Of a stretch of DNA of 48,276 bases, positions 41,738-48,276 are shown one piece after another. The notes beneath the pieces are model-generated. The model was given only the letters and a program-made list of their open reading frames with translations, was not told the origin of the DNA and did no database searches. Source of the stretch: G963677915 sp963677915 (GTDB lineage Bacteria; Bacillota; Clostridia; Lachnospirales; Vallitaleaceae). The number at the start of each line of letters is the position of its first letter. The first letter of the stretch is position 1. The stretch covers positions 1-48,276 of the forward strand of contig CAXXGE010000003.1 in NCBI GenBank assembly GCA_963677915.2, given 5' to 3'. The translations under genes were made by a program, and so were the position numbers.

Positions 41738-42808
41738 TTACACCTCTGAGTTCTTCTTTTCTTTTTGTTTGAATCCGCATGAATCGCGGATAATTAGTTC
41801 TGTATCGAGGATTTGTGTATTGTTCTCGATTTTTTTGCCTGCTATCAAATCCAATATCTGCTGCGCAGAAGCTGCACCCAAATCGTGGATAGGTACATTT
41901 ATGGTTGTTAGTTGGGGTTTTGAAATGCTGGCGATATCATAATTGTTGTAACCGACAATTGCAATGTCTTCCGGAACCTTAAGACCAAGTTCGTTGACTG
42001 CCTGTATTGCAGCAACAGCCCGATAGTCATCGCGGCAAAAGATTGCTGTAATGTCAGGATTCTTGTTCAAAGCTTCATAAACGGCACGTTTTGCATCATC
42101 GAATGTAATTCCGCAGTCCAGGTCCAGAGCGTTGTCGTGCTTAATTCCGTTATGTATTAGGGCTTTTCTGTATCCTTCGTAGCGATCTATGTTAACGATA
42201 TATTCCAAGGAAGCGTTTAGAAAGGCGATGCGCTTATGACCCAGTTCGATTAAATGGGAAACAATCTTGAAGCTTCCGGCTTCGTTGTCGGTATTGACAC
42301 TGTGGATTTTTCTGTCCGTGGAAATACCGTCTACTCTTCCGGATACAACAAATGGATAGTGGCTATTGGCGAGTGCCTGAATCAACATGTCGTACTTCCT
42401 TGAATAGAGAACGATAACACCTTGGATCATACCACTTGCTAGTGTGTCTATGACCCGTTTCTTTTCTATGTTGATATCGTCGGTCATGATCAGTTGGATG
42501 TTGTATTCATTCTTTTCCAGTACGCTCCCGATGCCCATGATCATCTCGGAAAAGAAGGGGTTCTTAAATGCGTTTTCAGCACTTCTGGTGACGACGATGC
42601 CAATATTTCGCAGGGATCCGGCTCCCAGGTTGGAAGCGGCAATGTTCGGGATGTAGTTGAGCTTTTTGACGGCTTCTTGAACCTTTTCGCGGGTTTCGTC
42701 TGGTACATTATTATAGTTGCGTAGCACTCGCGATACAGTTGAAACTGAAATGCCGGCTTCTTTTGCCACATCTTTGATGGTGACTTTTTTGTTATTTGGT
42801 GTGTTCAC
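41738..42808 (-). CDS. LacI-family regulator of the mannosidase/glycerate kinase module
   Basis: This 356-residue protein has a LacI head (VTIKDVAKEAGISVSTVSRV, then LRNYNNVPDETREKVQEAVK) and an effector domain (RNIGIVVTRSAENAFKNPFF; LGHKRIAFLNASLEYI; KVPEDIAIVGYNNYDIA). The GTG start at 42808 lies 9 bases after AAAGGAG. A perfect palindrome GTAAAAACGTTTTTAC lies 61 bases upstream, and two further copies of the core lie before the divergent mannosidase gene, so it probably represses both sides until the imported glycoside is present. Confidence 0.88.
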   Translation of the reverse strand: MNTPNNKKVTIKDVAKEAGISVSTVSRVLRNYNNVPDETREKVQEAVKKLNYIPNIAASNLGAGSLRNIGIVVTRSAENAFKNPFFSEMIMGIGSVLEKNEYNIQLIMTDDINIEKKRVIDTLASGMIQGVIVLYSRKYDMLIQALANSHYPFVVSGRVDGISTDRKIHSVNTDNEAGSFKIVSHLIELGHKRIAFLNASLEYIVNIDRYEGYRKALIHNGIKHDNALDLDCGITFDDAKRAVYEALNKNPDITAIFCRDDYRAVAAIQAVNELGLKVPEDIAIVGYNNYDIASISKPQLTTINVPIHDLGAASAQQILDLIAGKKIENNTQILDTELIIRDSCGFKQKEKKNSEV

Positions 42809-42868
42809 CGTTGTCAACTCCTTTCGCTGCAATAATTGCGTTATAAAAATTATGTTTATTATATCATC

Positions 42869-42884
42869 GTAAAAACGTTTTTAC
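42869..42884. promoter_or_regulatory. LacI operator 1
   Basis: GTAAAAACGTTTTTAC is a perfect 16-bp palindrome centred on CG, upstream of the minus-strand LacI-glycerate kinase operon. Confidence 0.75.
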
Positions 42885-42976
42885 AAGCCCTAAATAAGAG
42901 AATCCTCTACGAGCAGATGGATATTGATAGAGGCGCGTATTAGAAAAATGTAAAAAATTAATAAATAAAACTCTAG

Positions 42977-42992
42977 ATAAAAACGTTTTCAC
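42977..42992. promoter_or_regulatory. LacI operator 2
   Basis: ATAAAAACGTTTTCAC has the same AAAACGTTTT core, just upstream of a GATAAT -10-like hexamer (42995-43000) of the mannosidase operon. Confidence 0.7.
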
Positions 42993-43008
42993 GTGATAAT
43001 ATGTAAAT

Positions 43009-43073
43009 GTGACCAGCTGATGAGCGAAATATCACAGTATGTTTGTGATATTGCAAGGTTATGGTCACTTTTT
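43009..43073 (+). promoter_or_regulatory. Structured leader of the mannosidase operon, attenuator-like
   Basis: GTGACCA (43009-43015) pairs with TGGTCAC (43062-43068), enclosing a perfect AATATCACA/TGTGATATT hairpin with a 7-base loop. Five T follow directly. This looks like a terminator or regulatory leader between operators 2 and 3. Confidence 0.5.
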
Positions 43074-43085
43074 ATAAGGATTAAA

Positions 43086-43101
43086 ATAAAAACGTTTTTA
43101 T
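43086..43101. promoter_or_regulatory. LacI operator 3
   Basis: ATAAAAACGTTTTTAT is a perfect palindrome with the shared core, 18 bases before the mannosidase start codon. Confidence 0.75.
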
Positions 43102-43119
43102 TACAACGGAGGTAAAGCA

Positions 43120-45930
43120 ATGACGTGGAATGCGCAAATTATTTCCCATACCCATTGGGACAGGGAATGGTATCTGAACAGCAAGTACACGAATGAATGG
43201 CTGGTCCCTTTCTTCGACCAACTGTTCGAGATGTTTGAAAAGGAAGAGGACTATCAATTTGTACTCGATGGACAGATGGCCATGGTTGATGACTATTTTG
43301 AAGAATTGAAAAAGATGGGGCGTCCTTTATTCAAATACAGAAACAAAATAAAGAAATACGTTTCTCAAGGCAGACTCTTCATCGGCCCATATTATCTTCA
43401 GCCTGACTGGCAGCTTCTTTCGGAAGAATCATTGGTAAGGAATCTTCTGGTAGGCTATAACAAAGCTACAGAGTATGGCAATCCGATGAGAGTGGGCTGG
43501 CTTCTGGATAATTTCGGTCAGATATCCCAAACAGCGCAAATCCATGCCAAAGCCGGACTTGAAGGATTGTATGCATGGCGTGGAGTCGAAATGGATCCGA
43601 ACAATGTGAAATCGGAATTCATATGGGAAGCGCCGGACGGCACACGGCTTCCAAGCGTATACCTGCTTAACAGCTATCGCAATGTCATGCGACTTGCTGA
43701 GTACTCTGACATTATGCAGAAACGCATTTTTGACGAAGTGGAAAAACTAAAGGACTTTACGACATCATCCAATATATTGATGATGAACGGTTATGATCAG
43801 GAGATGGTACCTGATGATATCCAGCCATATATAAAGAATGGCGGACTTGACTCGGAAAACATCAAAGTAACGCAGAGCAATCCAGAACGTTTTCTTCAGT
43901 CCGTTCTTGACGAAAGCCCGGAACTGGCAACACTGAAAGGTGCTTTGTACAGTGGCCGATTCATCTCGGTTTTCCCGGGAGTCATGTCGGCCAGAATGTA
44001 TTTGAAGCTGCAAAATGACCGCTCTGAAAAAGCAATAGCTAAATATGCGGAACCACTGGCCCTTCTGGATTGGCTTCATGGCTCAGACTACGACAGCTCC
44101 GTATTTGAAAAAGCGTGGGAGCTCCTGCTGAAAAACCATCCCCATGACAGCATATGCGGCGTCAGTATCGATGACGTGCATAGCGATATGGAAGAAAGAA
44201 CGAGGGATTTTCATTTTCTGGTTGACCACCAAATACGCAAAAGCATCTTGAATCTTGCAAATAGAATCGACACAAGCAATCTGGCTGAGACAAATTACTT
44301 TGTATATAATCCTGGTCCGTTTTCAGGAAGCAGTACTGTATCCGTGGATGGAGAAGATTACTTCATAAAGGATATCAAACCATTTGGCTATACGCTGGTA
44401 GAGAAAAACGAAGTTGTGAATCCCGTTGTGGTGGACGGTAAGCGTATCAGCAACGGAAAAGTCAGCGTAACCATCAATGATAATGGAACATTTGATGTCT
44501 ACCATGAAGCGACAGAAACGACATATGAAGGGCTGGGTGTCCTTGAAGAAGCTGGAGACGCAGGAGATGAATACAACTACTCATATCCAGACAAGGACCG
44601 CCTTTACTATTCGACTGATTCAGATATTCAGGTGACAGTCACCAGCGCAACCGATGAAAGAGCAGTGGTCGAACTGTCCTATGTTATGAATGTTCCGGTA
44701 GGCATCACTGAAGATCGAAAAGAAAGGCGAACCGAGCTCAAAGCCATGCCGGTCCGAACAAGGATTACAGTCGATGCCGATTCAGAAGTTGTTAAAGTCA
44801 AAACTGACATAAGGAATACTGTCAAAGACCATATCGTCAGAGCGCTGTTCCCGACAAACCTTAAGGTCTCCCATGCTTATGCTGGCAGTGCTTTCGATGT
44901 AGTTGAACGGCCTGTGCATATTGATGATTATGATGAATCCATGATTCCTGAGAACGTACGAAAAGTTATTGTCGGAGCCAGAGAGTCAAAGCCAAATACA
45001 ATATTCAACGGCAGGGAAATGGTGGACCTAAATGATGGAGAAAAGGGACTTGCTGTACTTTCCAAAGGGCTTCCGGAGTATACGGTCTATAAGGATCGAT
45101 CGACGGTTGCACTGACGCTGTTCCGTTCTGTGGCATGGGTTGCCTATGACATTAATACGCGAATCGGTGATGCAGGACCGGAGATATTCACACCTGAAGC
45201 GCAATGTCTAAGGGAAATGACCTTCGAATATGCCGTTTATCCTCATGAGAAGCACTACGATACAGGTCGAGTAATCAGGGTTGCAGATACTTACAACAAT
45301 GATTTGATGGTATTTGCGACAGACCGTCATGATGGTCATCTGCCGACAAGCCAATCGTTTATCGAAGTGCATGATGAAGCAGATGTATTAAGGGTGACTT
45401 CAATAAAGCGGTCTCAGAACGGTGAAGGTATTATTTTGAGGGTTTACAATGCTTCTGAAAGCTCAGCGGCTGCGATTGTATCACTCTACGGTCAACCAAG
45501 AAATTTGAAAAAAGTCAATCTCCTTGAGCAGGAAATCGAACAGCTAGAGGCCAACGGCAACGTCTTTGATATTTCCGTCGGAGCAAAAGCGATTGAAACC
45601 TACTACTTTGAGTTGGACAGAAAGAATGTATCCGTCCAAAAAGGGTATGCGGATATCGTAGAAGAAGAAGAGCCTTGCGACTTTTCAAGCTATGACTATC
45701 TGTCGCTTATTGAGCCGCATGAAATTGAGAAGGAAGAGTTAAGGGCAGAAGCACTGAAGGAAGGACTGGACAACCCAATGCTGAGAAGGACGGCGCTTGA
45801 AGCTCAGCTGTCGGCAATTTTAGCTAAGGACAGATATCATGAGAAAAGAGTACGCGAACTGGGGTATCAGCTGAATGAAGCAAGAGTTTACCGTCGAGTC
45901 TATGATTATATCAAAGACACATTGAAATAA
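43120..45930 (+). CDS. GH38 alpha-mannosidase, MngB (mannosylglycerate hydrolase)-like
   Basis: This 936-residue cytoplasmic enzyme has no signal peptide. The N-terminal catalytic domain starts with the zinc histidines in IISHTHWDREWYLN, and the nucleophile aspartate is in VGWLLDNFGQISQTAQIHAK. A later zinc histidine/aspartate block reads NHPHDSICGVSIDDVH. Beta-sandwich domains follow, with GDEYNYSYPDKDRLYY as in MngB of E. coli. Such enzymes remove alpha-mannose from mannosylglycerate or oligosaccharides. Its neighbour on the same regulon is glycerate kinase, which fits mannosylglycerate as substrate. The start has a GGAGG site; the ABC importer follows. Confidence 0.9.
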   Translation: MTWNAQIISHTHWDREWYLNSKYTNEWLVPFFDQLFEMFEKEEDYQFVLDGQMAMVDDYFEELKKMGRPLFKYRNKIKKYVSQGRLFIGPYYLQPDWQLLSEESLVRNLLVGYNKATEYGNPMRVGWLLDNFGQISQTAQIHAKAGLEGLYAWRGVEMDPNNVKSEFIWEAPDGTRLPSVYLLNSYRNVMRLAEYSDIMQKRIFDEVEKLKDFTTSSNILMMNGYDQEMVPDDIQPYIKNGGLDSENIKVTQSNPERFLQSVLDESPELATLKGALYSGRFISVFPGVMSARMYLKLQNDRSEKAIAKYAEPLALLDWLHGSDYDSSVFEKAWELLLKNHPHDSICGVSIDDVHSDMEERTRDFHFLVDHQIRKSILNLANRIDTSNLAETNYFVYNPGPFSGSSTVSVDGEDYFIKDIKPFGYTLVEKNEVVNPVVVDGKRISNGKVSVTINDNGTFDVYHEATETTYEGLGVLEEAGDAGDEYNYSYPDKDRLYYSTDSDIQVTVTSATDERAVVELSYVMNVPVGITEDRKERRTELKAMPVRTRITVDADSEVVKVKTDIRNTVKDHIVRALFPTNLKVSHAYAGSAFDVVERPVHIDDYDESMIPENVRKVIVGARESKPNTIFNGREMVDLNDGEKGLAVLSKGLPEYTVYKDRSTVALTLFRSVAWVAYDINTRIGDAGPEIFTPEAQCLREMTFEYAVYPHEKHYDTGRVIRVADTYNNDLMVFATDRHDGHLPTSQSFIEVHDEADVLRVTSIKRSQNGEGIILRVYNASESSAAAIVSLYGQPRNLKKVNLLEQEIEQLEANGNVFDISVGAKAIETYYFELDRKNVSVQKGYADIVEEEEPCDFSSYDYLSLIEPHEIEKEELRAEALKEGLDNPMLRRTALEAQLSAILAKDRYHEKRVRELGYQLNEARVYRRVYDYIKDTLK

Positions 45931-46020
45931 CCTGGAGCGGTGTTTGAACAGAGATACTAGTAAATGTATTATTAATTGATCTATACTATATGTAAGAATC
46001 GTAAACCAAGGAGGAAGAAT

Positions 46021-47400
46021 ATGAAAAAAAGAATTATGGGACTGATAATGCTTCTTGTCGTAACAACCGTGATGATTGCAGGTTGTTCATCCAATAAGGA
46101 AAGCGAAGGCAACACATCAACAGAAACCGCTGCAGAAACAAACGGAAATGTTGAAATCATTGTTACTCCGACATATGTTGGCACGAAAGATGCAGAAACC
46201 GTCATCACTTGGCAGCCGGCACCGTTCCATTCGATGTTCTCATCGAATCCTGCAAGGGTTGAATATCTGCAGGGCGTATTGAAAGGATGGGCGGAGAAAC
46301 ATCCTGGCGTAGGTGTCGAGATAATCGAAACTACGACTGACATCAACGAAGCTATGGCAAAAACACTGGTTCAGCTGTCAGCCGGTGGCAGTGTTCCTGA
46401 TGTAACTTCAATCGACTCTTTTATTTTCCCGCGTTTCGCTAAGTTTGCACAGCCAATAGGTGATGTGCTGTCTGAATATGGTATTGAAACAAGTGACTTC
46501 TTCCCATATGTTCAGGGCGTTGTTCAACCTGAAGATGAAGTGCTGGGTCTATGGTACACGACGGATGTCCGCGTATTGTTCTACAACTCCGAGCTGGTAC
46601 CTGAACCACCAAAAACAACAGCTGAGATGATTGAAATGGGCAAGAAATTGACAGATGAAGGTTACACAGCTTTGCTGTACACAGGCACAACAGAGACAGT
46701 TTTGACAGACGTTGTATTCCCGCTATTCTGGGGACAAGGTGGAGCACTGGTTGATGATCAGGGAGTTCCTGTGTTTGGAGAAGGAACGAACAGGGACTAT
46801 ATGGTCAATACTCTTGACTTCATCAAAGCTACTATCGACGAAGGTGTGGCGCCTGAGAGGGTTCTATCAGTTGCACAAAACGGATTCGCCTCAGAAGTGG
46901 CAACCGGACAAGTTGGAATGTTTATAGCTGGAAACTGGCAAGCGAAGAACCAACGCGATGTTATCGGTGATTTGTTCGACGAAAAATGGAAAGTCGCTCC
47001 GATTCCTATGATCAATGAAGGCGAGAGAATGTCAACTGCTGGCGGTTGGGTATCGACTGTATTTGCAAAAGACGAAGAAAAGCGCAAGCTTGCTGCTGAT
47101 CTGATTGCATATGTTTATGGATCTGATGAAGGCATGGAGGGCTGGTGTGCCGTTGGAGGTTACCTGCCACCTAGAGAATCTGTATTCAATTCAGATAGTT
47201 TTGCATCAGATACATTCTCAGCAGCATTCAAAGAAGAGCTGAAATATGCAGGAGTAAGACCAGCTGCGGAAATCTACCCTGAACTTTCAACAGCGATTCA
47301 GGATGCAGTTGAAAAAGTCATTATTGGAGATGGCAAGCCAGCTGATCTTGTGGATTATGCTTTTCAGAAATCACTGGATGAATACGGTAACCTTGAGTAA
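46021..47400 (+). CDS. ABC transporter substrate-binding lipoprotein (mannosidase module)
   Basis: This 459-residue protein has a lipoprotein signal (KKRIMGLIMLLVVTTVMIAGC) and a linker rich in Ser, Thr and Glu. A family-1 solute-binding fold follows: QLSAGGSVPDVTSIDSFIFP, WYTTDVRVLFYNSELVP, VGMFIAGNWQAKNQ and MSTAGGWVSTVFAKDEEKRK. It would deliver the alpha-mannoside to the permease downstream. The ATG at 46021 is chosen for its AGGAGG site and signal peptide over a frame opening at 45976. It is unlike the binding protein at 34162 beyond the common fold. Confidence 0.9.
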   Translation: MKKRIMGLIMLLVVTTVMIAGCSSNKESEGNTSTETAAETNGNVEIIVTPTYVGTKDAETVITWQPAPFHSMFSSNPARVEYLQGVLKGWAEKHPGVGVEIIETTTDINEAMAKTLVQLSAGGSVPDVTSIDSFIFPRFAKFAQPIGDVLSEYGIETSDFFPYVQGVVQPEDEVLGLWYTTDVRVLFYNSELVPEPPKTTAEMIEMGKKLTDEGYTALLYTGTTETVLTDVVFPLFWGQGGALVDDQGVPVFGEGTNRDYMVNTLDFIKATIDEGVAPERVLSVAQNGFASEVATGQVGMFIAGNWQAKNQRDVIGDLFDEKWKVAPIPMINEGERMSTAGGWVSTVFAKDEEKRKLAADLIAYVYGSDEGMEGWCAVGGYLPPRESVFNSDSFASDTFSAAFKEELKYAGVRPAAEIYPELSTAIQDAVEKVIIGDGKPADLVDYAFQKSLDEYGNLE

Positions 47401-47416
47401 GAGAAGTTACAATATG

Positions 47417-47446
47417 ATTTGGCAGGCTCATCGAAGCCTGCCAAAT
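47417..47446 (+). other. Intercistronic hairpin after the second binding-protein gene
   Basis: ATTTGGCAGGCT and AGCCTGCCAAAT form a perfect 12-bp stem with a 6-base loop and no T run, in the same place as the hairpin at 35460-35499 in the other ABC operon. Confidence 0.65.
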
Positions 47447-47469
47447 ATAGAAAGGAGTTGGCTTTACAA

Positions 47470-48276
47470 ATGAATAATCAGAATCATGCAATGATAAAAC
47501 GAAGAAGCCGATTTTCAACATCGCCCCTTCCTCTGATGTTGCCACTTGCCATTGTCTTGGTGGGACTCTTTATCTACCCGATGTTTGAAGTCATGCGTTA
47601 CAGTTTCACAAACATCCGATTTGGTAATGAGACTTTTAGATACACATTATCATCCTATACAAGTATTTTTGGTGACGCTGACTTTGGAAATGTATTAAAG
47701 ATTACCTTTATATTCGTGCTTTTCAGCGTCGTATTTGAGATGCTTCTTGGATTCATCACTGCACTTGCCATTTACAATGGTGAGAAATTGAAGCTGGTAG
47801 GTTCTATTTTTGTCAGAACTTCGGTAATCGTATCCATGGCAATCCCGGGCGTCATCATTGGTGTCATCTGGACGATGATTTTCGACGAGTCACCTGCCGG
47901 AATAGTGAACTACTATCTTGGCTTTCTTGATATCGGACCAGTCAGGTTTCTGTCGGATCCCAATATTGCACTTGTTTCCGTTATTATCGCCAATGTGTGG
48001 AGAGGGACTGCAACGTGCATGATACTCATCTATGCAGGACTGAAAACATTGCCTGACAGCATTCTGGAGGCAGGAAGTGTAGACGGCGCTAGCGAAATGA
48101 GAAAAATCTGGTCCATCGTCATTCCGTATATTCGTCCGATCCTGATGATCAGCGGACTGATGAGTGTTATCGGCACTTTTAATACATTTGATATGATCAT
48201 GTCTTTGACTGGTGGTGGGCCAGCTGGGAAAACGGAAGTACTTGCACTGAATTCCTATATGGAAATATTCAAGAAT
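47470..48276 (+). CDS. ABC sugar transporter permease, MalF type, cut by the window end
   Basis: The first 269 residues are present and the frame is open at 48276. The first helix is PLMLPLAIVLVGLFIYPMFE. The middle holds SIFVRTSVIVSMAIPGVIIG, and the EAA loop is LEAGSVDGASEMRKIWSIVI, followed by GGPAGKTEVLALNSY. It is the first permease of the mannosidase-linked importer; a second permease is expected just beyond the window. A GAAAGGAG site lies about 12 bases upstream of the ATG. Confidence 0.88.
   Translation, partial: MNNQNHAMIKRRSRFSTSPLPLMLPLAIVLVGLFIYPMFEVMRYSFTNIRFGNETFRYTLSSYTSIFGDADFGNVLKITFIFVLFSVVFEMLLGFITALAIYNGEKLKLVGSIFVRTSVIVSMAIPGVIIGVIWTMIFDESPAGIVNYYLGFLDIGPVRFLSDPNIALVSVIIANVWRGTATCMILIYAGLKTLPDSILEAGSVDGASEMRKIWSIVIPYIRPILMISGLMSVIGTFNTFDMIMSLTGGGPAGKTEVLALNSYMEIFKN

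Noticed and set aside
1..48276. CRISPR arrays, tRNA or rRNA genes
   Set aside because: No regularly spaced direct repeats, cloverleaf sequences or rRNA motifs were noticed in the window on reading either strand.

Overview
The window looks like a Firmicutes chromosome, probably a fermentative, anaerobic Clostridia-like bacterium. The grounds are strong AGGAGG-type ribosome binding sites, TTG/GTG starts, Firmicutes-style Fur and LacI operators, a Clostridia-type Feo set (FeoA plus a Cys-rich FeoB partner), a class I c-di-GMP riboswitch, a DUF4914/DUF2294 pair and glycerol dehydrogenase/dihydroxyacetone kinase. I cannot name the species.

Left part (1-29.8 kb): many short metabolic and stress genes, heavily eroded. 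The window opens inside the right end of an IS200/IS605-type element that abuts a broken feoB. A minus-strand operon follows (DtxR/MntR regulator, FeoA, Cys-rich protein), divergent from an intact ZIP transporter. A second IS605-type element with an identical right end and a decayed tnpB cuts an arsR relic. Next to it an intact ISL3 element (5239-6938) sits in a CoA-disulfide reductase gene with a clean 8-bp target duplication. Further on are a GNAT/YoaP-like gene, a YdeI-like gene, a class I aldolase, a Fur-boxed cytochrome b5 lipoprotein/b-type membrane protein pair, a frameshifted D-lactate dehydrogenase, a putative metalloprotease gene split by a 161-bp MITE, a QW-repeat/DprA-like pair, an OFA transporter/DUF2294/DUF4914 group, a c-di-GMP riboswitch in front of two unknown genes, an acyltransferase/adenylate-forming enzyme pair, a ROK sugar kinase, two DUF1801 genes and a wrecked chemotaxis receptor gene. 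About fourteen genes here are frameshifted, deleted or interrupted.

Right part (29.8-48.3 kb): an intact carbohydrate region. It holds (a) glycerol dehydrogenase and fused DhaK-DhaL kinase, divergent from a PocR/AraC regulator; (b) an ABC sugar importer, LacI regulator and GH36 alpha-galactosidase behind a consensus promoter with a LacI palindrome; (c) a LacI regulator and glycerate kinase, divergent from a GH38 alpha-mannosidase and a second ABC importer (cut by the window end), with three AAAACGTTTT operators between them.

Taken together, (a)+(b) would release and use galactose and glycerol from an alpha-galactosyl-glycerol. Module (c) would import an alpha-mannosyl-glycerate, split it into mannose and glycerate, and phosphorylate the glycerate. 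Those two substrates match floridoside and digeneaside (mannosylglycerate), the two main red-algal heterosides. The enzymes and operators are seen in the sequence; the substrates are my inference.
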